From Polaromonas sp. JS666 (lineage in GTDB: Bacteria; Pseudomonadota; Gammaproteobacteria; Burkholderiales; Burkholderiaceae_C), in assembly GCF_900103405.1 (NCBI RefSeq), contig NZ_FNHX01000015.1, positions 1 through 64,000 on the forward strand: a stretch of DNA of 64,000 bases, in the 5' to 3' direction. Shown here piece by piece: positions 1 to 10,897 of the stretch. The position numbers were made by a program, and so were the translations under genes. Under the pieces are notes generated by a model. It did not search any database. It was given only the letters and a program-made list of their open reading frames with translations, and was not told where the DNA came from. Each line of letters opens with the position of its first letter. Within the stretch, counting starts at the first letter, position 1.

Positions 1-41
1 GGGGAAGTCCGAAATACCAAACAACCGAACTCCAAATACAA

Positions 42-77
42 ACAAGGACACGCCATGGCGTGTCCTTGTGGTTTTAG
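42..77 (+). terminator. Perfect 28-bp palindrome with short T tail, probable terminator
   Basis: Bases 42-69 are a perfect palindrome centred on CCATGG, with arms starting ACAAGGACACG. It is followed by GG and a TTTT run at 72-75, and an A-rich stretch precedes it. The shape fits an intrinsic, possibly bidirectional, terminator for a gene lying left of the window. A protein-binding operator is the alternative. The palindrome is seen directly; the function is inferred. Confidence 0.5.
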
Positions 78-125
78 GTATTGGTATTTTTTTCCCACCC
101 CCTTGTGTATGCGCCGAGGAGCGGA

Positions 126-346
126 GGTTCAGGCGGATAAGGGATCGCGTTGTTTGAGCGAAGTGAAACGTAGCGAGTTTAGCGAGACCCCGCCTGAACC
201 GAGCACCGCAGGTTGCCCCGGAGCGAAGCGCAGGGGACGCAGACACCAGGGTCGCCTTTTCTTTTGCTTACTTTTCTTTTGGCGAAGCAAAAGAAAAGTG
301 AGTAGCTGCCGGGCTACCCCCGGCCAGCAAACCTCAGCAGAGTCCA
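126..346. repeat. Composite intergenic repeat with several hairpins
   Basis: At least three inverted repeats lie side by side. An 11-bp stem GGTTCAGGCGG (126-136) pairs with 190-200. A hairpin GCCCC...GGGG lies near 214-236. A strong stem CTTACTTTTCTTTTG (267-281) pairs with 288-302 around loop GCGAAG with one mismatch. The middle contains short iterations of the GAGCGAAG / TAGCGAG type. From general knowledge, very similar blocks recur between genes in Comamonadaceae genomes and are often miscalled as small proteins. No coding function is assigned. It lies just beyond the 3' end of the inositol oxygenase gene and could act in transcription termination. Confidence 0.6.
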
Positions 347-362
347 CCCTGCTGGAAGCAAA

Positions 363-1205
363 CTACAACCTCAACTGCGCCGGCAAATATTTAGCCATGA
401 GCTCGTCGTAATAAGGCTTCAACTCCGCAAGAACCGGCGGCCGCTCATTCTTGGAATACAGGTCGTAGGGATTAAACCTCTGCACCCACGCCAGGTGCGC
501 CCTGTCCTGCGCATCGGTGAGGTGCCCATACTCCCCTTCCCTATGCCACGCATAAAACGAGTGGTAGCGGATCATGTACAGCGCCGGCAGCGGCAAATAC
601 GGCTTCATGAGCTGGTACAAATATTCGTCATGGCCCCATGACATGTGCACCGCGTCCAGCCCGCAGCCGGGCGTGTAGATGCCGTTCTCGCTGTTGTAGC
701 GGGCATCGCTGCTGTCGGGGTTCAGCGCGAAGTATTCGGGGTACACAATGCGCTCCGAGAAACGGCAGCCCACCGGGAAGGTGTCGCCCACCACCGCCCA
801 TTGCGGTTCACCGAACAGGCACAACACCTTGCCCAGGTCGTGGATAAAACCCGTCAGCACAAACCAGTCGGGGTGGCCGTCGGCGCGTATGGCTTCAGCG
901 GTCTGCAGCAGGTGGCTGATCTGCGGCAGTTCGATGTCGGGGTCGGATTCGTCGACCAGGGTGTTGAGGAATTCCAGCGCCGCCCAGGGTGTCATCTCGC
1001 GCTGCCCAAAACCCAGCCACTGGGCCTTCTTGGCCCGCACAAAATCCAGCGTCTGATGCTGGTGGTTGTTGCGGTAGAAGTTGCGCACCCTGTCCATGCC
1101 GGGCTGGTCGTAGTCGCGGTAGGCGGCACGCTCGGGCTCGCTGGCCAGCAGGGCGGTTTGTTGTAAAGCGGGGCTGGCGGCGTGGGGTGTGGCGGCGTTC
1201 ATCAT
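363..1205 (-). CDS. Inositol oxygenase (MIOX family)
   Basis: This 280-residue protein belongs to the myo-inositol oxygenase (DUF706) family, whose members use a mixed-valent di-iron centre to cleave myo-inositol to D-glucuronate. The ligand set is visible: H98, then H122-D123 in GFIHDLGK, H192 in SWGHDEY, H215 in RYHSFYAWH, and the Asp of FNPYDLYSK near the C-terminus. Length matches the animal enzymes (about 285 aa). The start is one of two adjacent ATG codons (1205 or 1202) and neither has a clear Shine-Dalgarno. The open frame continues upstream, but that extension is low-complexity shadow of the divergent hydrolase gene. No inositol transport or dehydrogenase genes are adjacent, so its substrate in this organism is uncertain. 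Confidence 0.88.
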   Translation of the reverse strand: MMNAATPHAASPALQQTALLASEPERAAYRDYDQPGMDRVRNFYRNNHQHQTLDFVRAKKAQWLGFGQREMTPWAALEFLNTLVDESDPDIELPQISHLLQTAEAIRADGHPDWFVLTGFIHDLGKVLCLFGEPQWAVVGDTFPVGCRFSERIVYPEYFALNPDSSDARYNSENGIYTPGCGLDAVHMSWGHDEYLYQLMKPYLPLPALYMIRYHSFYAWHREGEYGHLTDAQDRAHLAWVQRFNPYDLYSKNERPPVLAELKPYYDELMAKYLPAQLRL

Positions 1206-1304
1206 CAGCCGATTGTAGAAAGCGCCGCCACTGCGTGCAAACCCGCTGGCGCGCCGGGCCGCAGCGGCTATATTGGGCCGCACCCCCGTGCACCGAAAGC
1301 GCCT

Positions 1305-2132
1305 ATGCCACGCACAACCCTCTTGCGCACACTTGCTGCCGGCCTGTTGCTGGGCCTGTGCACCGTCCTGGCCGGCCAGCCGGCTTTTGCGCAAAGCGCC
1401 GCACCGCGTGTGGTCGACATCCCCACCCGACCCGGCGTCACCCAGCGCTTTGTCTACATCGCGCCCTCGGGCGCACCCAAGGCCTCCGTCATCCTGATGG
1501 CCGGCGGCCACGGCGGCTTGCAGATCAATGAGGCGGGAAGCTTTGGCAGGGGCGAGGGCAACTTCCTCGTGCGCACGCGCCAGCTGTTTGCCGACGCCGG
1601 CCTGGCCGTCGCCGTCATTGACGCGCCCTCCGACAAACAGTCGCCACCCTATCTCTCGGGCAACCGGCAAATGCCCGAGCACCGCGCCGATGTGCTGGCC
1701 GCCATTGCCTGGCTCAAACAGCAATCACCGGCCCCCGTGTGGCTGGTCGGTACCAGCCGCGGCACCCAGTCGGCCGCCTACATCGCCACCGAGGCCACGC
1801 CCGCCCAGGGCGGCCCCGACGGCCTGGTGCTGACATCCAGCATCCTGCTGGACCCCAAGGGCCGCGCCGTGCCCAAAATGCCGCTAGAAAAACTCGCCGT
1901 CCCCGTGCTCGTGGTGCACCACGAAAACGACGGCTGCAAGGTCTGCCCCTACAGCGAGATACCAGCCATGATGGAAAAACTGGGCAAGACACCCAAAGCC
2001 GAACTCATCAGCATCAGCGGCGGCCAAAACCGCGGCGACCCCTGCGAGGCCATGGCCTACCACGGCTTTAACGGGCTGGAGGCCGATGTGGTCGGCCGGA
2101 TCACTCGCTGGGTGATTGCGGCCAAGCCCTAA
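1305..2132 (+). CDS. Secreted alpha/beta hydrolase
   Basis: The 275-residue protein starts with a clear signal peptide: Arg near the N-terminus, a Leu/Ala-rich core, and probable cleavage after AFA or AQ around residue 24. The mature part has alpha/beta-hydrolase features: an oxyanion-type GGHGG loop and a nucleophile elbow VGTSRGTQ with Ser as likely nucleophile. A later [10 protein letters not shown] segment is where an acid residue would lie, and a His near AYHGF would complete the triad. Paired cysteines (GCKVCP, DPC) fit a periplasmic protein with disulfides. The first in-frame ATG that gives a signal peptide was chosen; a longer open frame from 1182 lacks sense as an export signal. The substrate cannot be named. 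Confidence 0.75.
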   Translation: MPRTTLLRTLAAGLLLGLCTVLAGQPAFAQSAAPRVVDIPTRPGVTQRFVYIAPSGAPKASVILMAGGHGGLQINEAGSFGRGEGNFLVRTRQLFADAGLAVAVIDAPSDKQSPPYLSGNRQMPEHRADVLAAIAWLKQQSPAPVWLVGTSRGTQSAAYIATEATPAQGGPDGLVLTSSILLDPKGRAVPKMPLEKLAVPVLVVHHENDGCKVCPYSEIPAMMEKLGKTPKAELISISGGQNRGDPCEAMAYHGFNGLEADVVGRITRWVIAAKP

Positions 2133-2142
2133 GCGGCGCTCT

Positions 2143-3351
2143 CTAAGTGGTGGCCTCAGCCTCCGGCCACAGGTTGGGGAAATAAAACCGCAAGGCATGC
2201 TGCGGCACCCCAAAACGCAGCTTGCCATGCGGTGAGTCGGTGGCCAGCAGGCCGCGCTTGAGCAAGGCCGTGACCTGGGCCGTGGCAAGGCGTTCACCAA
2301 GCCCCAGCAAAGCCTTGAACTCGCTTCGCTCCAGTTCGGCTTGCGTGAGCAGCAAATAGTGCAAAGCCCGCAGGGCCTCACTGCGCACCCCCTGCCTCAC
2401 CACGCTTTCCTCGAAGGCCAGACAGGCCGCAATGCGGTCCTTCATCCCTGCCATGTCCAGCAGGCCCGCCATAAAGCGCACCTGGTCCAGGCACAGGGCC
2501 AGCACATAGCCAATCCAGGCCATCAGCGCCCGCTCCGACAGGTTGCCGCGCCCATCGAGCGCGCCTGCGCGCGGCTCATCGGCCGCGGCCAGGTGGGCGT
2601 AATAGGCCTCGTGGCTGCGCGCAAAACCGCGCAAGGGCGACCACAAGCCGTTGGTCAGCCCCTGCGCACCCAGGGCAAGGTGCGTGTGCAGCCGCGCCAC
2701 GCGGCCGTTGCCGTCCCGAAACGGGTGGACCCAGGCCAAACGGTGATGCGAGGCGGCGATCGCGACAATCTGCAGCTCGCCGCGCCGCACACCGCCATAA
2801 AAACCGCCCCATCGCGCCAGCATGGCGCCAATGGCCGCATGGGCCGGCGCCGCATGCACGCCCACACTGACCTCCCGGTCGCGTAGCGCGCCCGGCATCA
2901 ATACATCGCCTTCGGGCAGCACCCGGTCGGCGTCGGGTAGGCGGGCGAACAAATCCTGGTGAATGTCCTTCACCATTTGCGCGGACCACACTTGCTGGCC
3001 CGACCAGCCGCTCCAGCCGGTCTCAATGGCGCGCTCGGTTTCCATGTGCGCCAGCGCCAGGCGTTGCCGCCGCGCCTTGTCCGCGTCACGCGAATAGTCA
3101 TTGCGCAAGGCGCTCTCGATTTCAAACGGCAGCGTGTGCTGCCCTTCTATCTTGTTGCTGTAGTAGGAGTTCATGGCCCGCAGCAACTGGCGAAGATCGG
3201 CCGGCGAACCTTGGCCTGCCAAGCTGCGTGCCTCTTTTTGCAGGTCATGGGCCTGTTCCAGCAGCGGCGCGAGCTGGTGCTCCCCCGGAAGCAGGGGCTC
3301 CATCTGCGCGGGATCGTCATAGAGCTGGAATTTTTGCGACTTGGTGGTCAT
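2143..3351 (-). CDS. Fic family protein (class II, N-terminal inhibitory helix)
   Basis: The 402-residue protein carries the complete Fic motif HPFRDGNGRVAR at residues 209-220, the signature of AMP/NMP transferases. The inhibitory motif (S/T)xxxE(G/N) is present at residues 65-70 (SNKIEG), so this is a self-inhibited class II Fic and would not need a separate antitoxin. The C-terminal roughly 100 residues (after DQVRFMAGLL) look like a winged-helix domain, as in the common Fic-wHTH architecture. It is convergent with the hydrolase gene (10-bp gap) and has no Fic-antitoxin partner. The target protein is unknown. The ATG at 3351 follows a short AT-rich promoter-like region. Confidence 0.9.
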   Translation of the reverse strand: MTTKSQKFQLYDDPAQMEPLLPGEHQLAPLLEQAHDLQKEARSLAGQGSPADLRQLLRAMNSYYSNKIEGQHTLPFEIESALRNDYSRDADKARRQRLALAHMETERAIETGWSGWSGQQVWSAQMVKDIHQDLFARLPDADRVLPEGDVLMPGALRDREVSVGVHAAPAHAAIGAMLARWGGFYGGVRRGELQIVAIAASHHRLAWVHPFRDGNGRVARLHTHLALGAQGLTNGLWSPLRGFARSHEAYYAHLAAADEPRAGALDGRGNLSERALMAWIGYVLALCLDQVRFMAGLLDMAGMKDRIAACLAFEESVVRQGVRSEALRALHYLLLTQAELERSEFKALLGLGERLATAQVTALLKRGLLATDSPHGKLRFGVPQHALRFYFPNLWPEAEATT

Positions 3352-3459
3352 TCCTAAGTCTATGACAATAAAGGATTTTTCGCAATTTCTGCGAGTATTT
3401 TTGCGACTTTGTTTGCGACTTCAGCACGCTCGCCATCGCCGGCATCCACCCGCCTGGCT

Positions 3460-3678
3460 TTAAGCGGGCTTGTCCTGCACCGTGTCATCAGGGCTGCTGC
3501 CCACAGCCGCATGGTTAAGCGCCAGGCTCACACCCGCGCGTTTTTCCGCTTTCTGCATGGTGTCCATCACGTCCGGGTCAGGCGCCACACCCCAGGCCAT
3601 GGCGGTGGTCAGCACCACCAGCGAGGGAATCGCGCGCAAATAACGCGGGCGGAACAAAAAGTCGGCAAGCTTCTTCAT
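3460..3678 (-). CDS. Small single-pass membrane or exported protein, function unknown
   Basis: A 72-residue product starts MKKLADFLFRPRYLRAIPS, followed by a short hydrophobic stretch (LVVLTTAMAWGVA). A polar tail holding MQKAEKRAGVSLALN completes it. GGAG sits about 9 nt before the ATG at 3678; an ATG six codons upstream is an alternative. The basic start plus one hydrophobic segment suggests a signal peptide or membrane anchor. I do not recognise a family. It lies between the Fic gene and a small hydrophilic gene, all on the same strand. Confidence 0.5.
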   Translation of the reverse strand: MKKLADFLFRPRYLRAIPSLVVLTTAMAWGVAPDPDVMDTMQKAEKRAGVSLALNHAAVGSSPDDTVQDKPA

Positions 3679-3862
3679 GGCAGGCACTCCGGTCATAGCA
3701 ACATCAGCAACGATAAAAACAACAAGCCTCGATGCTGCGCCGCCAGGCTTAGCGCCGTGCGTCTGCCGTGTTGCGCTATGTATCAATTTGCGCCAAGCCC
3801 CGTCCGGCGCGGCCCGGCGGCCTGCGTCTTTACTTGCCTGCCTGCCTGGCTGGCGGGGCCGG

Positions 3863-4132
3863 TTAGGCCCTGCCGCGGCGCGACTGCAGCTGGTTGCTGC
3901 CGCCCACATGCGACTCACGGTCGCTGCGGCTGTTGGCCGTGCGCTGGCCTTCGTTGCGCTGGGTGGGCTTTTGTTCGCCTACCTGGTTGAAGTCATTCTC
4001 GACCTTGCCGCCGTGGCCTGACGGGGCGGCCTTGGGGCTGGGGTTGTTGTCCTGCGCTACGGTCGGGTCGGCATCCGTGCCGGTGATGCCCACACTGCGC
4101 TGGACATTGGGTTTGCCTGGTTTCATGGCCAT
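3863..4132 (-). CDS. Small hydrophilic protein, function unknown
   Basis: This 89-residue protein has no hydrophobic segment and is rich in Gly, Asn, Gln, Ser and charged residues (MAMKPGKPNVQRSVGITGTD at the start, then ENDFNQVGEQKPTQRNEGQR). It looks intrinsically disordered. A strong AAGGAG lies about 10 nt before the ATG at 4132; a second ATG at 4126 is also possible. I have the impression that similar short proteins are conserved in Burkholderiales, but no function is known to me. The spacer to the next gene on the same strand is about 180 bp, so it may have its own promoter. Confidence 0.6.
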   Translation of the reverse strand: MAMKPGKPNVQRSVGITGTDADPTVAQDNNPSPKAAPSGHGGKVENDFNQVGEQKPTQRNEGQRTANSRSDRESHVGGSNQLQSRRGRA

Positions 4133-4378
4133 GATGCACGTCTCCTTGTGAAGGGTGGTTGATCAACCCATTCTGGAAACCCCCACAGCCCGCCCCTGTC
4201 AGACGAAGCCCTGTGCCCCCGCACGACAAGGCGAGGAGAAGGCGAAGCAGGCAGCTCAGCCCCCGGCCGCCTCATCCCAGAACATGGCCTCAATCTTGTG
4301 CCCATCATCTCCCTAGACCACATGAGAGACTTAAAGGATGATCGGAAAATCTAAAACAAGCTAACGGAGATCGTTGCC

Positions 4379-4735
4379 ATGGAAATTTCTATAAGCATTG
4401 CTGGTGTACTCACACTATGGGTTGTACGTGAAATTGCCGGCTTTATTCTTAAGACAAAACTAGAGCCACATAAGCAGACCGTAAACCGACTGATGAATAA
4501 GAAACTCCTTTTCGTCGTCGTAGATGTACTTATTCTTTGCTACTCTTTCTGGTACGCATTCTTTCTTCTTAATAGCATTGAAGTTGCTACGAAAAGAGAC
4601 GTGCTCATTGGCTTTGGACTTTCCCTATTTGTCACGGTTCAGGTAATGAACCTATTCGACGATTTGGTGCAGTGGGCACGACGCTACAAAGAATTGAGTC
4701 AAGAGCACGCTGAAAAGCTCCCAATTCTCGGGTGA
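4379..4735 (+). CDS. Small three-helix membrane protein in an AT-rich patch
   Basis: The 118-residue protein has three hydrophobic segments, roughly residues 3-24, 43-65 and 75-97, and a charged C-terminal tail (QWARRYKELSQEHAEK). GGAG precedes the ATG by about 10 nt. Base composition and codon use are clearly more AT-rich than in flanking genes, as is the convergent HNH nuclease gene next to it, which suggests joint acquisition by transfer. No family is recognised. A role with the nuclease, for instance in defence, is only a guess from position. Confidence 0.6.
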   Translation: MEISISIAGVLTLWVVREIAGFILKTKLEPHKQTVNRLMNKKLLFVVVDVLILCYSFWYAFFLLNSIEVATKRDVLIGFGLSLFVTVQVMNLFDDLVQWARRYKELSQEHAEKLPILG

Positions 4736-4783
4736 GCAAAAATGGAGCTTTTTCTTCCCAACTCTTAGAACAGATGACGCGTC

Positions 4784-5767
4784 TTACTTATGAGGGAAGA
4801 ATTTCGAGCGAAGTAAGACTTCATCACGGTGATATTCCAAGTAACTTCGCTGGCCAGAAGAAAAAGTCCCCACGTTCCTCTTTTCACTCGGCGATAGACC
4901 CATGCGTGTCAGTGACTCTAGATGAGCTACAGGAGAAATTATCAAATCTCCGTTCCCCTCGAACCCAATAAACCCCTGATCAAAGAGATGGTCCATTGTT
5001 GGCGTAAGTAACAGCCCATTCTCGCCGTCCAACCGCTCTTCATTAGAGGAATCGCGCCAAGGTTTGCAATGGCTGGCTCGCAAATGAGCTTCTTTTGTGA
5101 CTCCAGTTATCCGGCACGCTCTCTCCAACTGCATCACACGTTGTTTAAAAAGACCTTGACCACGGCGCGCCATCACAACAGTTTCTTTCTCTGTCTCGGT
5201 TATCTTGCTGTTGCTTTGAACCTGGGCAATTAAATACTCTTCCCACTGGATCTGAATAACAGATGGCTGGACTGGAGCAGGTTCGGTCGCCCGGAACCCC
5301 ATAACCAAAGTTCGCGCTTCAGCCCCAAGAAGGTTAACAAGCGCGGCAGCAAAGGCATCCGGCAAATAGGTTAGGTAAACACCTTGCATGCCTATGCCGT
5401 CTGGGCGCAGTGGTGCGTAAACCTTTTGAAGCAAGGGAGCCAGCACACTCATGTGATCGGAAGGCCGAACCCGCGAACGCAGCTCGACGAACGATACGTT
5501 GACTCGCCAACCAACCTTTTCCCAATATGTACCGGTGGTTCCGAACTCGGCCGGCTTAGGCGACTCCTGCGCATTGGATGTCGCAATACCAATGGCGGCA
5601 ATCACGGTCCCAGCAAAAGAGAAGATCACATCGCCAGGAGATACCTCGCGCATGAAATCGTAGAAAGGATTTCGAGCTTGGTTTGCTTTGCGTTTAGGCG
5701 ACCAGAGATAGCCGCCCTCTACTTCTTGGCGGTAGGTCTGATTTTGATTTACCCACCAGTAACGCAA
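4784..5767 (-). CDS. HNH endonuclease with PUA/EVE-like N-terminal domain
   Basis: The 327-residue protein ends in an HNH_2-type nuclease module at residues 217-278: ASHCKPW with H233, GENGLLL with N250, and MDHLFD with H260. The first about 110 residues (RYWWVNQNQTY, then GDVIFSF) resemble the PUA/EVE-like fold used by modification-dependent restriction enzymes to read altered bases; that part is inference. The start is TTG at 5767; upstream in frame there is no ATG or GTG before the stop at 5843, and GGCGGG lies about 6 nt before the TTG. Lower GC than neighbours suggests transfer. A stand-alone restriction or phage-defence nuclease is the likely role. Confidence 0.75.
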   Translation of the reverse strand: MRYWWVNQNQTYRQEVEGGYLWSPKRKANQARNPFYDFMREVSPGDVIFSFAGTVIAAIGIATSNAQESPKPAEFGTTGTYWEKVGWRVNVSFVELRSRVRPSDHMSVLAPLLQKVYAPLRPDGIGMQGVYLTYLPDAFAAALVNLLGAEARTLVMGFRATEPAPVQPSVIQIQWEEYLIAQVQSNSKITETEKETVVMARRGQGLFKQRVMQLERACRITGVTKEAHLRASHCKPWRDSSNEERLDGENGLLLTPTMDHLFDQGFIGFEGNGDLIISPVAHLESLTRMGLSPSEKRNVGTFSSGQRSYLEYHRDEVLLRSKFFPHK

Positions 5768-5906
5768 TTTATTCCCGCCATCCCGATTTGGACGCCAGCT
5801 ACGCTGACCCTCCTGCTCTTGAAGCGACTCAATAAGAGCAGATTAGTCCATGGTATCCACAGCTATACAAACCCACAAGCGATCAGAAGCCCCAAGAGCA
5901 CCACTT

Positions 5907-6536
5907 TCACGCTTCTGCGAACTTAGCCATCAACGCCACCACCCCCGGCTTGGCACAACGCTGCAGCGCCAGCAACAAACCATGGTCAGGCTTGGCCACC
6001 CGATGCCGGCTGCGCAAGTCATCCTGGATCTGCCCCAACAAGGAAGCCGCCATCTCGGCATCGGCCATGGCCCGGTGGGCGCGGCCGGCTTTGGGGAGGC
6101 GGTGGTAGTCGATCAGCACGCCTAATTTGTGGCTGGGGGCCTGGGGGTACAGCCTTCTGGCGACCAGCATGGTGCAGGCAAAGGGCTGGCTTGTCATTGT
6201 TGTTGTCTTCTCCCCTGCCAGGCTGAGTTCGGCTTCCCAGAAGCGGCGGTCAAAAGACGCGTTGTGGGCCACCATGGGGGCGCTGCCGACAAAACGGCTG
6301 GCCTCCCTCATCACGGTATCGGCCGCGGGCGCGGCGGCGACCATGGCGTTGCTGATGCCTGTCAGGCTTTCGATAAAGGACGGGATGTAGCGGCCGGCAT
6401 TCATGAGGCTCTGGAAGCGGTCCACGACTTTGCCGCTGGCTTGATCGACCAGCACGATGGCGATTTCGGTCGCGCGGTCGCCCATGGCCGGTGACAGGCC
6501 TGTGGTTTCGAAGTCGATGACGGCAATGCAGCTCAT
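5907..6536 (-). CDS. 3'-5' exonuclease, DnaQ/DEDDh family
   Basis: The 209-residue protein has the three DEDDh exonuclease motifs: VIDFETTGL near the N-terminus (Exo I), HNASFDRRFW in the middle (Exo II) and HRAMADAEM toward the C-terminus (Exo III, with the His and Asp). The fold matches DNA polymerase III epsilon-like and oligoribonuclease-type enzymes, but no polymerase-binding tail is visible, so it is best called a generic DnaQ-like exonuclease. The ATG at 6536 puts the first motif close to the N-terminus. A TTG ten codons upstream would add a Gln-rich leader; neither start has a good Shine-Dalgarno. Confidence 0.85.
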   Translation of the reverse strand: MSCIAVIDFETTGLSPAMGDRATEIAIVLVDQASGKVVDRFQSLMNAGRYIPSFIESLTGISNAMVAAAPAADTVMREASRFVGSAPMVAHNASFDRRFWEAELSLAGEKTTTMTSQPFACTMLVARRLYPQAPSHKLGVLIDYHRLPKAGRAHRAMADAEMAASLLGQIQDDLRSRHRVAKPDHGLLLALQRCAKPGVVALMAKFAEA

Positions 6537-6571
6537 GGTTTGTTGTTGCTGTCGTTGTTCACGCAAAGAAA

Positions 6572-6615
6572 AACACCATGAAGATCACCTGCGGGAGGTT
6601 CACTTTCATGGTGTT
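6572..6615 (-). terminator. Inverted repeat with T-rich tail downstream of the DUF3297 gene
   Basis: AACACCATGAA (6572-6582) is perfectly complementary to 6605-6615, with a 22-nt loop. On the minus strand the second arm is followed by TTTTTCTTT. This fits an intrinsic terminator closing the dnaA-dnaN-gyrB-DUF3297 block. The long loop makes it a moderate rather than strong case. Confidence 0.45.
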
Positions 6616-6665
6616 GATCGTGGCCAGGTTTGTCATGCTTGCACCGGCCCGGGCCAAGCAGTGGC

Positions 6666-6947
6666 CTATTTGTAAAACGACTCCACCTTGCCCTTGAGCT
6701 TGATCATCAGCGGGTTGCCCTTGCGGTCCACCTTATTGCCGACGGGAACCTTGATCCAGCCTTCGCTGATGCAGTACTCGGCGACGTCAAAACGTTCCTT
6801 GTCGTTAAAGCGTATGCCTACGTCGTGCTCAAAGATGGCCCTGACGAAATGCGGGCTGCGCTCGTCGGTGGAGAGGTGGTCGGGCAGCGCCGGGCGTTCT
6901 GTTGTTGCTGCTGCAGTAGCCGTGGTGGTCGTGGTTTCTTCGGTCAT
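6666..6947 (-). CDS. DUF3297 family protein
   Basis: This 93-residue protein matches the DUF3297 family: a Thr/Ala-rich variable N-terminus, PDHLSTDERSPHF, then the conserved C-terminal block EGWIKVPVGNKVDRKGNP and a final KLKGKVESFYK. The function of the family is not known. The gene begins 28 bp after the gyrB stop on the same strand and may be cotranscribed with it. The ATG at 6947 was chosen because the family begins there; an open frame further upstream overlaps the end of gyrB. Confidence 0.88.
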   Translation of the reverse strand: MTEETTTTTATAAATTERPALPDHLSTDERSPHFVRAIFEHDVGIRFNDKERFDVAEYCISEGWIKVPVGNKVDRKGNPLMIKLKGKVESFYK

Positions 6948-6975
6948 GGAATCAGAAAGCTGGGTTGGTCGTGTA

Positions 6976-9633
<2,658 letters not shown>

Positions 9634-9702
9634 CTATTTCGTGAGCTGTTTCGCGATCTCTTTTCGAATTGCTTCGATTTCTTCAATCTCTTGAATGACC
9701 AA

Positions 9703-9722
9703 ACCCGCGTAGGGTCGCGGGT
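9703..9722 (-). terminator. Short GC hairpin in the dnaN-gyrB gap
   Basis: ACCCGCG (9703-9709) pairs with CGCGGGT (9716-9722) around a 6-nt loop. It lies 30 bp past the dnaN stop on the minus strand. There is no long T run, so it may be a pause or processing structure rather than a full terminator between dnaN and gyrB. Confidence 0.3.
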
Positions 9723-9751
9723 CTGATGGGTGTTGGCGTATGTTCAGCGCG

Positions 9752-10858
9752 CTAGATGCGCATGGGCATCACCACGTATTTGAAGGCCGAATCGTCGGGG
9801 ATGGTCAGCAGCGCGGAGCTGTTGGAATCGGCCAGTTCGATCTTGACCATGTCCTGGTCCATATTGGCCAGCGCGTCTATCAGGTAGGTCACGTTGAAGC
9901 CGATCTCGATGGCGTCGCCGCCGTAGTCGATGTCGAGCTCGTCGACGGCTTCTTCCTGCTCGGCATTGTTGGAGGCCACGCGCAGGGTGCCGGGCTCGAT
10001 GTTCAGGCGCACGCCCTTGAACTTCTCGCTGGTCAGGATGGCGGTGCGCTGCAGGCTGGCCAGCAGGGGCACGCGGCCCAGGGTGATGATGTTTTTGTGG
10101 TTCTTGGGGATCACGCGGTTGTAGTCGGGGAACTTGCCTTCGACCAGCTTGGTGACGAACTCCATGCCTTCAAAGCTGAACTTGGCCTGGTTGCCAGCGA
10201 ACTGCATCTCGATGGCGCCTTCCTTGTCGCTGAGCAGGCGCTGCATTTCGAGCACGGTCTTGCGCGGCAGGATCACTTCCTGCTTGGGCACTTCAACATC
10301 GAGCATGGCCGAGGAGAAGGCTAGGCGGTGGCCGTCGGTGGCGACCAGGCTCAGCTGCTTGCCTTCAGCGACAAACAGGATGCCGTTGAGGTAGTAACGG
10401 ATGTCGTGCACGGCCATGGCGAAGGAGACCTGGTTGAGCAGCTCCTTGAGCACTTTTTGCGGCACCGAGAAGCCGGGGCCGAAGTTGGCGGCTTCCTGGA
10501 CCAGGGGGAAGTCTTCGGCGGGCAGGGTTTGCAGCGTGAAGCGGCTTTTGCCGCCCTTGAGGATCAGCTTGTTCTGCGAGGACTCGAGCGAGACGGTCTG
10601 GTCGCTGGGCATGGAACGCAGGATGTCGATGAGCTTGCGGGCACCCACGGTGGTGGTGAAGTTGCCGCTGTCGCCGTCGAGCTCGGCCGTGGTGCGGATC
10701 TGGATCTCAAGATCGCTGGTGGTCAGCTGCACCTGTGCGCCGGTTTTGCGGATCAGCACGTTGGCCAGAATCGGCAAGGTGTGCCTGCGCTCCACGATGC
10801 CGGCGACCGATTGCAGTACCGACAAAACTTTATCCTGGGTTGCTTTCAGAACGATCAT
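9752..10858 (-). CDS. dnaN: DNA polymerase III beta sliding clamp
   Basis: The 368-residue protein is the replisome processivity clamp, a head-to-tail dimer of three similar domains encircling DNA. Typical features are the N-terminal start MIVLKATQDKVLSVLQSV, RRHTLPILANVLI, the central RYYLNGILF and ATDGHRLAF, and the C-terminal end YVVMPMRI that forms the edge of the peptide-binding pocket. Length is exactly that of the family. It follows dnaA in the same direction, separated by about 300 bp carrying the origin elements. Confidence 0.98.
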   Translation of the reverse strand: MIVLKATQDKVLSVLQSVAGIVERRHTLPILANVLIRKTGAQVQLTTSDLEIQIRTTAELDGDSGNFTTTVGARKLIDILRSMPSDQTVSLESSQNKLILKGGKSRFTLQTLPAEDFPLVQEAANFGPGFSVPQKVLKELLNQVSFAMAVHDIRYYLNGILFVAEGKQLSLVATDGHRLAFSSAMLDVEVPKQEVILPRKTVLEMQRLLSDKEGAIEMQFAGNQAKFSFEGMEFVTKLVEGKFPDYNRVIPKNHKNIITLGRVPLLASLQRTAILTSEKFKGVRLNIEPGTLRVASNNAEQEEAVDELDIDYGGDAIEIGFNVTYLIDALANMDQDMVKIELADSNSSALLTIPDDSAFKYVVMPMRI

Positions 10859-10897
10859 GACTTCCTCTGTATATATCTTTAATTCTTTAATTCAAAT

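Noticed and set aside
55-411. Small open frames on both strands over the left-edge repeat
   Set aside because: They coincide with the hairpin repeat and read through its stems. Such frames are recurrent false calls in related genomes.
4732-4971. 79-codon plus-strand frame overlapping the end of the HNH gene
   Set aside because: It is antisense to conserved HNH sequence, has no ribosome site and no recognisable feature.
6559-6636. 25-codon minus-strand frame (MTNLATINTMKVNLPQV...) before the exonuclease gene
   Set aside because: It is read through an inverted repeat that looks like a terminator, and it lacks a Shine-Dalgarno. A hydrophobic peptide is possible but unsupported.
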